Below, piece after piece: positions 1 through 9,910 of a stretch of DNA of 64,000 nucleotides. This stretch comes from Fuerstiella sp. (lineage in GTDB: Bacteria; Planctomycetota; Planctomycetia; Planctomycetales; Planctomycetaceae). The notes below the pieces were generated by a model, which was not told the origin of the DNA, ran no database searches, and was given only the letters and a program-made list of their open reading frames with translations. Position numbers and translations under genes: made by a program. The stretch's first letter is position 1, and the number at the start of each line of letters is the position of its first letter. The stretch covers positions 1 to 64,000 of the forward strand of contig JABABI010000021.1 of the NCBI GenBank assembly GCA_014238335.1, in the 5' to 3' direction.

Positions 1-580
1 GTCACCGGGCTTCATAAACCAATGGGCAAGATCAACCAGAAGTCAAGAAACAAATCACCACGCCACCAAGGCGATGGCGACGCAGATTCCTTTCATGCCG
101 AGGACCGTTTTGAAGTCTGCTGTTGGGCAATATCCTTCGCCACGATGCTTCAATGCAACACAACAGAATCTGCTGTCAACGTTCGGGCGGAATCGTATTT
201 AATGTTCCAGAATGTGCAAGACTGTTATGCACGGTCAGAGGTATTGATTGAGAAGTTTTTTGAGATTAAGGCACATCTGATGTTGACGAGAATTCAACAC
301 GACAGCGACATCGACCGCGCCCGTTTGTATTCGCAGTGCGTTGCCGGAACGTCCTGCTCACAACAATTCAAGACACTCGTCTCGATACGTGTCGCTGCAA
401 ATGCAGGATGGAACACATGAACGTTTCGTCGCAAAAAACACAGGTGTTTTAAAAAAAACATAACCACATGTGCGCACAATGATAAGTCCGCAGCGTTGTT
501 TCAACAGCGTTTTCGTGAGTGCAACATCGCGCCGATGATTGATCAGGATTTCGTAACTCGTCGCGGTTACAGATGGTCTC
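1..580. other. Intergenic stretch, no convincing gene
   Basis: I see no gene I can support here. A 132-codon open frame (22-420, +) has no recognisable domain, a cysteine-rich unordered composition and no clear ribosome binding site. A short A/T-rich inverted repeat (AAAACAC around an AG centre, then GTGTTTT, near 434-449) lies about 130 bases past the stop of the minus-strand isomerase and could be a weak terminator, but this is not compelling. Confidence 0.5.
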
Positions 581-1411
581 TCAGGCAGCCGAAAGATCAC
601 CTAAAACCTGTTGCAGATAGTCCATGCTTTTTTTTGAAATTTTCTCTGCGCCAGGGCTGTAATCGAACACTTCAACCGAAACCCAACCCTGATAAGCGAC
701 ATCAAGCAGCGCTCTCAGAATCGGATGATAGTCCGTTTCACCCATTCCAGGTCCGAGCAGATTCGTGTCGTTCACATGAAAGTGACCACAGATGTCGCTG
801 TGGCGGTGGATCAATTCCGGCACAGACTCCGACTCGGCCCCCAACATCGCTTTGACGTCCTGATGAAGAATAAATGAGGGATGATCCACCATCTTCATCA
901 GTGACACGGCATCGGCGCAGGTGTTTATGAAGTCCGTTTCCTTCGCTGTCAGCGGTTCCATGCACAGGACGACATCGCGTTCCTGAAATGTCGGCGCCGC
1001 TGCCCGAAAAACTTCCGCGGCAAAGTCCATGGCCTGTTCGGTTGTGACGTCTGGCAGCAGGTTTCTTTGTTGCGGTGACCCAAAGACCAGAACTCGGCCC
1101 CCCAGAGCTGCACACGTGTCAGCCAGCAGTTTCAGATAATCGGAGGTGGTCGTACGGACATTCACGTCTGGCGAGGTCAGGTACAGACCATTCGTCTTCG
1201 CCAGCAGCCAGTGCAACCCGATGATCTCCAGTCCATGGTCATTGGCCGTGCTCTTCATTTCGGACAGGGTGGCTGCAGAAACACTGGCCAGGTCATCGGA
1301 AATGCTGAACGGGGCGACTTCAATGCCCGTGTATCCCACGTCGGCAATAATGCGGCACTGCTCGGCCCAGCTGGTGTCTTCAAATAGCTCCTGACAAATC
1401 GCGAATTTCAT
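581..1411 (-). CDS. Sugar phosphate isomerase/epimerase (TIM barrel)
   Basis: A 276-residue cytoplasmic TIM-barrel protein of the xylose isomerase-like/AP endonuclease 2 superfamily (IolE/hydroxypyruvate isomerase-like). The sequence opens on strand 1 (MKFAICQELF) and has GIEVAPF at about 29-35. Candidate divalent-metal ligands are E152 (CMEPL), D185 (HQDVK), H210/H212 (HFHVND) and E247 (VSVEVFD). Length fits the family and no signal peptide is present. The likely role is isomerisation or epimerisation of a keto-sugar or inositol derivative, but the family is too broad to name a substrate. It stands alone, divergent from the AAA+ ATPase gene. The fold is confident, the reaction is not. Confidence 0.85.
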   Translation of the reverse strand: MKFAICQELFEDTSWAEQCRIIADVGYTGIEVAPFSISDDLASVSAATLSEMKSTANDHGLEIIGLHWLLAKTNGLYLTSPDVNVRTTTSDYLKLLADTCAALGGRVLVFGSPQQRNLLPDVTTEQAMDFAAEVFRAAAPTFQERDVVLCMEPLTAKETDFINTCADAVSLMKMVDHPSFILHQDVKAMLGAESESVPELIHRHSDICGHFHVNDTNLLGPGMGETDYHPILRALLDVAYQGWVSVEVFDYSPGAEKISKKSMDYLQQVLGDLSAA

Positions 1412-1835
1412 TCAATTAAGCCTTTCGAACAATGGTGAAGAGGTCACCCCGGCGCTGACGGTACATCAACGGGGCAGGTTGGTGTCGGCAGTCCGGAGCG
1501 GTGGTGATCGACAGCGGGTTCACGGTGGTTATTTCACTAAAACTTCAGCGTGCTGACGGGATTAACGAACGTACCTGTTATGTCTCAGGAAATGCCTGAA
1601 CCGGTCGCATCATTTGCAATAGTCCGTTGAGAAACAACCGCACAACAGGAATCTGCAGTCACTTTGCGCATGCAGACGACCTTCACATTGCTCAATCGTT
1701 ATCGAACTGTTTGACGATCGATGCTGAGCGAAGTAGATGATACTGGGCTGTGCTGTGATCGATCCGCACAATTTGTGAGTCGGCAGCACAATGCTCGGCA
1801 CTCGATGCGCACGAAGCGATAAAGGAAAGACACGC
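1412..1835. other. Divergent intergenic region
   Basis: This 424-bp gap separates the minus-strand isomerase from the plus-strand ATPase and should contain promoters for both. No coding frame in it looks real. I could not identify a promoter or operator with confidence. The only clear signal is a purine-rich ribosome binding site (AAAGGAAAGA, 1821-1830) just before the GTG at 1836. Confidence 0.45.
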
Positions 1836-3254
1836 GTGGTTACTTCTGCAGAAGATCCCCAATCTCAGAACGGTCTTGATGACCTGTTTGACCGCGTTAA
1901 CCAGTTGCTGGGCACTGCGGCCCCTCGCAGCGATGACGACGACACGGGCAACGGACCGGTTCTCCAACATCGACCGCAGGTTACCCCAAGGCAGCCGTTC
2001 ACGCCGCGACAGCCACTGACGATTCGTGAAAGCGGAATCTCTGCCTCGCTCATCGAACGCCTGATCATGAAGTACCTGTTTCAGGTTGGCCTTGTGACCA
2101 GTCGCGGCATTGCGGCGCAAATGAAACTGCCATTCAAGGTAATTGAGCCGATTCTGAAGCAACTGCGCTCAGACACGCAAATCGATCTGGCGGGCACTAC
2201 GACCACGGGCGACTCGGAATATGCGGTGACGGAAGCCGGACGTGAACGAGGGAGGCGGTACCATGAAGAATGCACCTACTTCGGTGCCGCCCCGGTTTCG
2301 CTTCAGGACTACATCAATTCGGTTGCCGCCCAGTCGATCGCAGGGCAGATTGTAACTTCCGACGATTTGATGAAGGCATTTGACGGCTTGCTTATCAATC
2401 AGGCAATGCTGAATCGGCTGGGACCAGCCGTCAATTCAGGCCGTGGCATGTTTCTTTTTGGAGAGCCGGGCAACGGCAAGACCAGCATCGCCGAACGCAT
2501 CACAGATGCTTTTGGCAGCAGCATCTGGCTGCCTCGGGCGCTGTATATTGAAGGCGAGATAATCCGCCTCTTCGATCCCGGTATTCACGAGGTTGTGGAA
2601 AATCAGTCTGCCGCAGGTCTTCTGGATTCACAGCAGATTGACCGACGATGGGTGCGCATAAAACGCCCCACCGTGATCGCCGGCGGTGAGCTCACCATGA
2701 AGGAGCTGGAAGTCACAAAGAACGAGGTCTCGAAGATCTGTGAAGCTCCACTGCAGTTAAAGAGCAATTGCGGCACCCTGGTCATCGACGACTTTGGGCG
2801 CCAGACGATGCCCGTTGACGTTCTCCTGAATCGCTGGATCGTACCACTCGAAAAACGATACGACTACATGAACCTGCCCAGCGGCAAGAAGATTCAGGTT
2901 CCGTTTGATCAGCTGATTATCTTCAGCACCAACCTTGAACCAAAGGATCTTGTGGACGGGGCCTTCCTGCGACGAATTCCCTATAAGATTGAAGTCCCGG
3001 ATCCATCGATTGACGAGTTCCGTGAACTATTCGGCATTATGAGCCGCGTGCTGAACTTCGCGGAATGCCCCGAGTGCATCGAGTATCTCATTGAAACCCA
3101 TTATCTGGCAACTGGTCGACCGTTTCGCCTCTGTCAGCCTCGTGACCTGCTGTTGCAGGTGCAGAACTATTGTAATTTCCACCAAAAGCCGCTCGAAATA
3201 ACGAACGAGGCGATGGATTGTGCGGTTGAGAACTACTTCTCAGTGATGATGTAG
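1836..3254 (+). CDS. AAA+ ATPase with N-terminal winged helix
   Basis: A 472-residue cytoplasmic ATPase. I chose the GTG at 1836 because AAAGGAAAGA (1821-1830) sits at ribosome-binding distance; an ATG 45 bases upstream lacks such a site. After a Pro/Arg/Gln-rich linker, a winged-helix-like domain follows ([20 protein letters not shown], then [19 protein letters not shown]). Walker A is GEPGNGKTS at about 209-217 and Walker B is TLVIDDFG near 314; a [16 protein letters not shown] sensor-like region comes later. The same layout (winged helix, a [14 protein letters not shown] segment, then LGPAVNSG before Walker A) is, as far as I recall, a conserved bacterial family of unknown function, sometimes near pilus or secretion genes. 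No such neighbours occur here. The ATPase assignment is firm, the role unknown. Confidence 0.85.
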   Translation: MVTSAEDPQSQNGLDDLFDRVNQLLGTAAPRSDDDDTGNGPVLQHRPQVTPRQPFTPRQPLTIRESGISASLIERLIMKYLFQVGLVTSRGIAAQMKLPFKVIEPILKQLRSDTQIDLAGTTTTGDSEYAVTEAGRERGRRYHEECTYFGAAPVSLQDYINSVAAQSIAGQIVTSDDLMKAFDGLLINQAMLNRLGPAVNSGRGMFLFGEPGNGKTSIAERITDAFGSSIWLPRALYIEGEIIRLFDPGIHEVVENQSAAGLLDSQQIDRRWVRIKRPTVIAGGELTMKELEVTKNEVSKICEAPLQLKSNCGTLVIDDFGRQTMPVDVLLNRWIVPLEKRYDYMNLPSGKKIQVPFDQLIIFSTNLEPKDLVDGAFLRRIPYKIEVPDPSIDEFRELFGIMSRVLNFAECPECIEYLIETHYLATGRPFRLCQPRDLLLQVQNYCNFHQKPLEITNEAMDCAVENYFSVMM

Positions 3255-3281
3255 ACGCGGTACGTTGACCGAACGGTGTAC

Positions 3282-4229
3282 CTACTGCCGAGTCAGTGTG
3301 TCGGGTTCTGCCGCCAGCAGACTGCGTTTCGTGCCCCGCCACGGACGAATGTCGAGCACGAACGGTTCCAGAGCATCGTCGAATCCGTTGATGTGGTGAT
3401 ACTCGGCCATTCGTTTCAGTTTCTTGGGAACGGTCAGTTCGCCGGGGTGACGAGTCGCCGGAGCCCGCCCCCAGAGTATCTGTGAGCCACCGCTGGTCCC
3501 GATTCGGAACTGCAAATTATCCACTTCATCGTCCATCGCAAGTCGGCGTGGTGCATGAATTGTCTCCAGGCCCAGTGCTGTCCACCACGACTGCCCCGCC
3601 TCGTTATTGCGTGTCAGTACTGCCGACAACTGAGCAGCCCCCGTAACAGCCGGGTCTCCCCACGATTCACCAAGATTTCCCAGCGGCACGCTCGTGACGT
3701 CTTTGATGATGGGATAACGTTCAATGTCCGCGGCACTAAAGTCGGTATTCGGCAGCAGATGACCGTGTCGGTCGATCGGGTAGTAGCCGCCGCCGACAAC
3801 TTCTACCATGGCGACCGGTTCGCGGTACACAACTTCAACGTGGACACGGACAGGGTACGACTTGCGCACCTGCTTTAGCCCTTCGATCCACGGGTGCGTA
3901 TAGAATGCCAGAGCGATTTTTTCACTCAGTGAAGGGTCCAGTAACGACAGAGACTCATCAAACCCGGCCCGTGCAAAGACCTGTTCGACAAGATCGGGCG
4001 GCACCCAGTGCGGGGGAGGGGTGATAATCACGTGTTCGGGACCAATGTGATATTCTTCTCTGGTTTCCAGTTGAGGCAGCTGCCGTTCGACCTGCGGCCA
4101 GAACAGCCATGAAAGTGCAAGGGCGGCAGCGAGTACGAGTCGCGTCGGCCGAAACATCCAGAGCACAAGGCGCTGACGGATCGTCGGTGACTTTGTTTTG
4201 CGTTTTCTGGATGCCGGTGCGCGAGCCAT
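3282..4229 (-). CDS. FtsQ/DivIB-like bitopic membrane protein
   Basis: A 315-residue protein with a basic cytoplasmic N-terminus (residues 1-28), one transmembrane segment (about 29-46) and a large extracytoplasmic part. The extracytoplasmic part resembles FtsQ/DivIB: a POTRA-like segment (about 60-145) ending in the typical pattern of a basic strand followed by YREPVAMVEV, then YYPIDRHGHLLP, a proline-rich PIIKDV segment, and a C-terminal stretch with an ILWG turn, a PKKLKRM helix and a final VLDIRPWRG strand, much like the FtsQ beta domain. In other bacteria FtsQ scaffolds FtsB/FtsL in the divisome. Here the gene stands alone, convergent with the ATPase gene and with no mur or fts neighbours. 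The similarity is by pattern only, so the name is tentative. It could instead be a POTRA-type protein with another role. Confidence 0.6.
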   Translation of the reverse strand: MARAPASRKRKTKSPTIRQRLVLWMFRPTRLVLAAALALSWLFWPQVERQLPQLETREEYHIGPEHVIITPPPHWVPPDLVEQVFARAGFDESLSLLDPSLSEKIALAFYTHPWIEGLKQVRKSYPVRVHVEVVYREPVAMVEVVGGGYYPIDRHGHLLPNTDFSAADIERYPIIKDVTSVPLGNLGESWGDPAVTGAAQLSAVLTRNNEAGQSWWTALGLETIHAPRRLAMDDEVDNLQFRIGTSGGSQILWGRAPATRHPGELTVPKKLKRMAEYHHINGFDDALEPFVLDIRPWRGTKRSLLAAEPDTLTRQ

Positions 4230-4937
4230 CGATCAACAGTACTTTCCGTGCCACTAGTCGCCAGTGCTGGCGTTGTTTGTGTCGACCAGCACCATTCGTT
4301 TGGGCTGCAAAGAAGTCAACACTCTAAATGTCGGCAAAATGGCCCCCGTGACACTCGCAAAGGCCGCCTCCTGCAGACTTTTCCGATTCCTGACACAAAC
4401 GGTTCAGTTGTCCTGCCTGCGTAGTGGTCAATCAGTCGAACGGGCCACAATTCAGTCGCGTGTCACCGTCTTTTTGGGTTGTGTCTTACTGCGAGATGGA
4501 CTTTTCTGCGGGTGTATCGATTACAAAGACTAGGCAAACCGCAGAGACTCTTCAGGCTGGTCGCGCAAGGCGGCAATGGAAACAGCGATTGGCACGGATT
4601 ACGGAAATTGCGAGATTGACGATCGCTGTGCTGCAAACCTCGTACTGTCTACGATTTATCGCACTCCGATTCTGCCAGCATCTGGTTGGGTGCAGTAGCG
4701 AATGTTTGTAACGTTGGAGAGTGTGGCCGGCGTGGGAGCGAGGAACGAGTGAACCCCCGGGACTTCCTTCGCAAGCTCAGTCCAGCCCGGCCACCCACAA
4801 GTCCTAATCCACAATCCGTTTCTGCACCGATGTGTTTTCCTGAAATCTTTGGTCATTGAAATCCAAGCGTCGTCATGTTTTGATGGGCAGTATGGCGGCG
4901 CAGCACTTTGGATCCCCGATGAGGAGTATCGACCGAT
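4230..4937. other. Long divergent intergenic region, no gene seen
   Basis: About 700 bp between the FtsQ-like gene (-) and the amidohydrolase (+). Several short open frames exist, for example 4424-4711 (+), but they have no recognisable motif, good ribosome binding site or protein-like composition. I see no RNA gene or strong hairpin. Confidence 0.45.
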
Positions 4938-6227
4938 ATGTCCAGGACCCTGTTTGCGAACGTTCGCATTCTCGACAGCACGGGATCGGCCCCGTTTGCT
5001 GGAGACGTTTTGGTCGATGGCAACCGAATTCACAGGATTTCGAAGCAACCGCAGACGTTGTCCGGCGCCGGCGGTTCACACAGTGACGGGGCACAGGTCA
5101 TCGACGGCGGCGGAACCAGGGTGCTGATGCCCGGCCTGATCGAATCGCACGCGCACCTGACTATTGACAATGTAGATGACCTTGCGAAACTCGGCGCGAT
5201 TCCACCGGAAGAGAATACACTTATCGCCGTCCACAACGCGCGGCTGTATCTCGATCACGGGATCACCAGCTGCATCAGCGCGGCGTCCGCCAAGCCTCGT
5301 CTGGATGTTGTCATCCGCAACGAAATCAATGCCGGACGGATTGCCGGTCCGCGACTGCTGGCGGCCAGTCCGTGGCTGACGGTGACCGGTGGCCTGGGCG
5401 ATATGCGGACGCTGCACACGCCGCACACCGAATCCATGGCCATTGTCGCGGACGGCCCCGAAGCCTATCGCCGACTGACTCGCGAATTGATTCGGGAAGG
5501 CGTCGACATCATCAAGCTGGTTGTTTCCGGCGACAGTTTTGTGCCCCATGCCGGGTCCGAGACCACGGTGATGAGTGAAGCCGAATTGGCCGCAGCTGCG
5601 GAGGTCGTCCATGCGCATGGCAAACGTATGAGTGCTCATGCGCGCAGCGCGGAATCTGTGAAGCTGTGTGTCCGACATGGTGTGAAAGTGATTTACCACG
5701 CCAACTTTGCCGACGATGAAGCCATCGATCTGCTGGAACAGCACAAAGATCACGTTTTCATCAGCCCCAACATCGGTTTCACCGCGATCGCAGCGTATGA
5801 AGGATCAGCATGGTTTACCGAGGAACAGGTCGTGGAATTCGGTTTCCGTGAAGAACTGGCCGGTGCAGTGAAGGTTGTTAAGGAACTGAAGAAACGGGGA
5901 GTCCGCATTCTGGGTGGTGGCGACTATGGATTTTTCGTCACACCACACGGACAGAATGCCCGCGACATTGACCACTTCGTTCGCCACGTGGGATATACAC
6001 CACTGGAAGCGATCCAGACGATGACCAGATTCGGCGGCGAGGCCATGGATCTGCCGGGAGAACTCGGCGTGATCCAGGAAGGCGCTCTGGCCGATCTGCT
6101 GCTTGTTAACGGAGATCCGCTGGCTGATCCGCTGGTCCTGATGGACCGCGACAAACTGACCGTCATCATGAAAGACGGCGAACTCCACAAACCGCCTCCG
6201 GCGGTCGATGCGGATGGTGCGAGCTGA
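4938..6227 (+). CDS. Metal-dependent amidohydrolase family protein
   Basis: A 429-residue amidohydrolase-superfamily enzyme of the imidazolonepropionase/prolidase-like branch. It has the N-terminal small beta-sandwich (ILDSTGSAPF, VLVDGNRI), then the metal motif HAHLT (H71, H73), K192 (DIIKLVVSG, candidate carboxylated lysine), H233 (SAHARS), H253 (IYHANF) and D328 (GGGDYG). That is a full set for a binuclear hydrolase. The C-terminal GVIQEGALADLLLVNGDPL is the usual return to the sandwich. No signal peptide is visible. The reaction is probably hydrolysis of a C-N bond in a cyclic amide, peptide or xenobiotic, and the substrate is unknown. The ATG at 4938 follows a GAGGAG at 4921-4926. It appears monocistronic. 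Confidence 0.88.
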   Translation: MSRTLFANVRILDSTGSAPFAGDVLVDGNRIHRISKQPQTLSGAGGSHSDGAQVIDGGGTRVLMPGLIESHAHLTIDNVDDLAKLGAIPPEENTLIAVHNARLYLDHGITSCISAASAKPRLDVVIRNEINAGRIAGPRLLAASPWLTVTGGLGDMRTLHTPHTESMAIVADGPEAYRRLTRELIREGVDIIKLVVSGDSFVPHAGSETTVMSEAELAAAAEVVHAHGKRMSAHARSAESVKLCVRHGVKVIYHANFADDEAIDLLEQHKDHVFISPNIGFTAIAAYEGSAWFTEEQVVEFGFREELAGAVKVVKELKKRGVRILGGGDYGFFVTPHGQNARDIDHFVRHVGYTPLEAIQTMTRFGGEAMDLPGELGVIQEGALADLLLVNGDPLADPLVLMDRDKLTVIMKDGELHKPPPAVDADGAS

Positions 6228-6332
6228 TGCGGGGGAGTGCGCAAGAAGTGGAAACGATGAGGCGCATTTGCAGAAGCGGCAGTCCAGTCCGTATTGCAAG
6301 AACTATTGAGTAGCTCGTGCTGACTTCCACAG

Positions 6333-7322
6333 TCAGGCTTCGTTGACGCACGATTCCAGCTGATCCATCCAGCGCTGGACCTGAAGTGCGTCGGTAAATG
6401 TAGCGCCGCTCGGCACGTTCTGCATGCCCCGAACGACTCGACAAAAGCAGCGAATTTCTTCCGCCATCATGCCCGTCGCTCCTGACGGAGTGGCGCGGAT
6501 CTCGAGTGCCATGGGCCATTCTGCACGATCACTCCAGACTTCAACCGGACGAGGATTAGGCACAATCTGAGCCGCCCAGCCGTCACCGAATACTTCGGTG
6601 CGATCAATTCCCCGAGGTGGCATGCCGGACGGAGTCAGATAGGACGCGGCGAATGACGCCACCGGCCCGTGTTTCCATCGCAGCTGCGCCAATGCAAGAT
6701 CCACTGCGCCACCTGACGTGCGATGATACTGAGCACTGAAGTGAGTCGGTTCCGCGCGATCGGTCAGCACCTGTGCAGAGTAAAGGTCATGGACCATCGC
6801 GGCGTGCAGAGGGTTCTCGCCTGGAAAGTCGGCGACAATACTGGCTGGCCGATGGCGAACACAGTTGATGTGCGATATCGGTCCACGCGCGGTCACCTCG
6901 TCGCGCAGCTGCTGAAACTCGCTGTTGAACAGCACGATGTGGCCCATCATGAGGTTGCTCGAATCAGATCGGATCAGCGGCCGCAGACTTTCCGCTTCCG
7001 ACAAACTGTCCGCAATCGGCTTTTCGAGCAGCACCGTTTTTCCGGCTGCAAGCAATGTTCTTGCGACGGTTACGTGGTCCGCCGTCGTGCAGGCAACGAC
7101 CCACGCCTCCGCGTCGGATTCCAAAATTGCCTGCTGCAGATTTGTCCAGCCCGGTACGCCTGGAAGCTCTGCCGATAATGTATCGAGACTGGCCTGACGT
7201 CGAGCCACCAGACCGACCAGCTTCGCTTCGGCCAGTCCGGCCAGAGTTAACGAATGCAGGCGGCCGAAACGCCCCAGTCCGACAACACCAATTCTGACCG
7301 GTTCAAAACTCTGTGTACTCAT
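6333..7322 (-). CDS. Gfo/Idh/MocA family oxidoreductase
   Basis: A 329-residue NAD(P)-dependent oxidoreductase. The N-terminal Rossmann fold has the glycine motif GVVGLGRFG (12-20), and the family motif EKP follows at 100-102 (LLEKPIAD). The catalytic region near HAAMVHDLYSAQ carries the expected His/Asp, and the C-terminus has the substrate domain. Such enzymes oxidise or reduce hydroxyls of sugars, inositols or sugar acids; the substrate cannot be read here. It is the last gene of a three-gene operon. Its ATG overlaps the stop of the FG-GAP gene in an ATGA (7319-7322), which implies translational coupling. Its partnership with an HpcH/HpaI aldolase suggests a catabolic sugar-acid route. Confidence 0.9.
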   Translation of the reverse strand: MSTQSFEPVRIGVVGLGRFGRLHSLTLAGLAEAKLVGLVARRQASLDTLSAELPGVPGWTNLQQAILESDAEAWVVACTTADHVTVARTLLAAGKTVLLEKPIADSLSEAESLRPLIRSDSSNLMMGHIVLFNSEFQQLRDEVTARGPISHINCVRHRPASIVADFPGENPLHAAMVHDLYSAQVLTDRAEPTHFSAQYHRTSGGAVDLALAQLRWKHGPVASFAASYLTPSGMPPRGIDRTEVFGDGWAAQIVPNPRPVEVWSDRAEWPMALEIRATPSGATGMMAEEIRCFCRVVRGMQNVPSGATFTDALQVQRWMDQLESCVNEA

Positions 7323-9910
7323 CGTTGCTTCCTCATCCCGTGCGGTGCTTCGGACACCGACTGTCGTGTCGATTGTGTTTCCAGATCGCCGATCGTTACG
7401 ACAGGTAGTGGGCCTTCCAGGTATCTTCGATCGAACAGATGCAGCACACCACCGTGCGGTTGATCGGACGGGCTTTCCGTGCCCTGAACCAGATCCAGCT
7501 GGCCGTCCGCATTCCAGTCGGCCACGTCGAAAGAGCAGGCATGGTCATAGACCTGCAGATCCCTGCCGTTGCTCTGAAATTTTCCATGGGCCATAAACTG
7601 CGGTGCGGTGGGACTGCCTGTGTTCTCATAATAATACACGGCCCACAAGGTACCTTTGATCAGGTCCAGATCTCCGTCGGCGTCCCAGTCAGCCAGTAAT
7701 GTATGATTGTCGCCGTTGTTGTTCTGACCACCGAACCAGCCTGTCACTGGCTCACCGCTTTCAAGTTTCAATGCCGACCCGCGAGTGAAATCCAAACGAC
7801 GCGGATCGGGCTGTTCGTTCGTCTTCGCGCAAACATAGAAGGCATTGTCCCGGTCTGAATGGATCACCAGATCCATCGTTCCGTCTGCATCAAGGTCTCC
7901 GATGGAGATTTTGGAACGCCACGCCAGTTCGTCAGTCAGTCCGTTGACAGTCACGGTTCGGCCGCCGGAAAAGACAGGAGCTTCGCGCGATCCGGTGTTT
8001 TCGAAATATTGTGTCTCCCAGCGCTGGCCAGTCGCAAACAGATCGAGATCTCCATCGCCGTCCCAGTCGCCCATCGTCGGGCACAACCAGCCATACATTG
8101 CTTCCGTCGGACCCTGCGGACCGAATGTCGCCGGTTCTTCGGCCTGCGGATCCAGCCAGTTCGGCATCGATATCGGTATGCCACCGGCATTCAGCATTAC
8201 GGGCGAGTCGAAGACCGGCTGCAACGTTGTGCCGCGGTTCGTGAACAGTCGCAAACCTGTGTGATATCCACCTACAAGATCCAAATCTCCGTCGTTCTCC
8301 CAGTCCACGCAGATCGTGAAGCTAGTCATGATCTCCGGTTCGACCTGTTTGGCGATGCCACGTGAAATCAGTTTTGGATAGGTCGATATTCTTGAGATAC
8401 GCGTACCAGGCTCGGTGCGCCCGCGAATTGGTTTCGGTAACGCGATATCACTTTGTCGGACCAGGCCAGAAGGATCAGGCAGCGACTGGCGGACACGTGA
8501 CCGTGGATTTACGTTTTCGAAAAATTCGCCGTTTGAAATCATGTCCAGGTGACCATCGTTATTCCAATCGATTAGAAATGGCGAGTCGACCATCTTCACA
8601 CCGATCGGAATCGGAGCTCCAAACAGTGGTTCAACGCGGCTGCCACGGTTTTCACAGAAGGTCAGACGTCCGCCTTCCAGAGGTCTGTCGGTTTCATTGT
8701 GAAACAACAGATCGAAGTCGCCGTCACCGTCCCAGTCAGCGTATTCCACTGAGCCATTGGCGTGTCCTCGACCGTGAATGATAAGTCCATTCAAATCCTT
8801 CAACGTCACGGGGCGAGCGTAGTTGACGGGGCCGTCTGCCGTCGGCCCCGTATTCCGCAACAGGTCAAAGACCATGACTGCCGTTCCGTACGGCGCGACG
8901 CCTTTGCTGGTATCAACTGTGCGAATTCGGCTGACCTTTCGATAGCCAACGACCAGATCAACATCGCCGTCGCCCTCCCAGTCGATTCGGCGAACTCCGC
9001 GAGGTGCCCAGGCATTTCTCTTTCGCAGAATGCCAGGGCTGCTCGACCGAAATTTCGATTCTTCCGTCAGCTGAACGACGTTCTGCGCCGACTTCAGTAT
9101 CCACAAACCGCTTGCGTCGCGTTTGCCAGTGTTCTCCCACCATGTCAACCGCATTGCCGGTCCGAATCCGTAGAAGTCCGGATCGCCATCGCTGTCCCAG
9201 TCGTCAACGAACCAGTTCTGTGGCAACAGGTCTGATTGCAGAAACTTACCTGCGTCATCCATTAACCGACGCCGCGGTGCAAACAACGGCGTTTTTTTCG
9301 TACCGATGTTCTTCAGGAAGTAGACGGCGTTCCCCAGACGTTTTCCGAGGTCCTGACCGTGCTCGAACATGCGATATCCCCAACCCATCAGGTCGCGAAG
9401 TCCGTCACCATCCCAGTCGACGTGAACGAACTGTGAATGCAGAGGGGTAATGTTGGCCGGGCCGGATTTGCCGCTGTTGAAGCGAAACGTGTCACCGATT
9501 CCGATCGGTCCTGCTCGCCTGATTTTATTCGGTCGTGCGAGATCGCGGGAGAGTTTGGTATCGCCGGTGCCAAAGCAAACATGATACTCAAGGCACGTCG
9601 GTCCGGTGCTGCGCCATGCAATCGTCGCGGCCCCCGTTGTTTCCAGGTCATTTGAGACGGTACACGGAATGACGGACTCTGCGGCTGTCACGTAAACCGA
9701 AGCGCGGCACACAACGGCAGTGCTGTCGTTGAGCAGTTCACGGAAATCGATTCTGGTGGCGATCGGCGAATTTCGCGGGGTGTCTGCACTGACGGCAATC
9801 GCGACACGGTAATCACGCGGTGTCGTCTTATTCAGGTTGTCAGCCTGGGCCGAGGCAACGCTGGCCGCTGCGACCGTTGATAGAACGCAAAAGCGAATGA
9901 TGTGGTTCAT
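7319..9910 (-). CDS. Secreted FG-GAP/VCBS repeat protein
   Basis: An 863-residue exported protein with a Sec signal peptide (about 1-23, ending ASAQA). At least ten Asp-rich calcium-loop repeats of the form DWDGDGDxDL or DWNxDGxLDL are spaced through it (for example VDWDGDGLRDLMGWG, DWDSDGDPDFYGFG, DWENDGDLDLVGG). Many are followed by a phrase like YFENTG or FLKNIG. This is the FG-GAP/VCBS beta-propeller pattern, likely two propellers, with Ca2+ bound in the Asp loops. I see no enzymatic motif or C-terminal anchor. It overlaps its upstream and downstream genes by four bases each, so it is co-expressed with an aldolase and an oxidoreductase. A binding role for an extracellular ligand such as a polysaccharide is inference. 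Confidence 0.88.
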   Translation of the reverse strand: MNHIIRFCVLSTVAAASVASAQADNLNKTTPRDYRVAIAVSADTPRNSPIATRIDFRELLNDSTAVVCRASVYVTAAESVIPCTVSNDLETTGAATIAWRSTGPTCLEYHVCFGTGDTKLSRDLARPNKIRRAGPIGIGDTFRFNSGKSGPANITPLHSQFVHVDWDGDGLRDLMGWGYRMFEHGQDLGKRLGNAVYFLKNIGTKKTPLFAPRRRLMDDAGKFLQSDLLPQNWFVDDWDSDGDPDFYGFGPAMRLTWWENTGKRDASGLWILKSAQNVVQLTEESKFRSSSPGILRKRNAWAPRGVRRIDWEGDGDVDLVVGYRKVSRIRTVDTSKGVAPYGTAVMVFDLLRNTGPTADGPVNYARPVTLKDLNGLIIHGRGHANGSVEYADWDGDGDFDLLFHNETDRPLEGGRLTFCENRGSRVEPLFGAPIPIGVKMVDSPFLIDWNNDGHLDMISNGEFFENVNPRSRVRQSLPDPSGLVRQSDIALPKPIRGRTEPGTRISRISTYPKLISRGIAKQVEPEIMTSFTICVDWENDGDLDLVGGYHTGLRLFTNRGTTLQPVFDSPVMLNAGGIPISMPNWLDPQAEEPATFGPQGPTEAMYGWLCPTMGDWDGDGDLDLFATGQRWETQYFENTGSREAPVFSGGRTVTVNGLTDELAWRSKISIGDLDADGTMDLVIHSDRDNAFYVCAKTNEQPDPRRLDFTRGSALKLESGEPVTGWFGGQNNNGDNHTLLADWDADGDLDLIKGTLWAVYYYENTGSPTAPQFMAHGKFQSNGRDLQVYDHACSFDVADWNADGQLDLVQGTESPSDQPHGGVLHLFDRRYLEGPLPVVTIGDLETQSTRQSVSEAPHGMRKQR

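Noticed and set aside
22..420. A 132-codon open frame near the window start
   Set aside because: No domain, no ribosome binding site and unordered composition; it could still be real but I cannot support it.
5076..5753. A 225-codon minus-strand open frame
   Set aside because: It lies opposite the amidohydrolase and only mirrors its codon bias.
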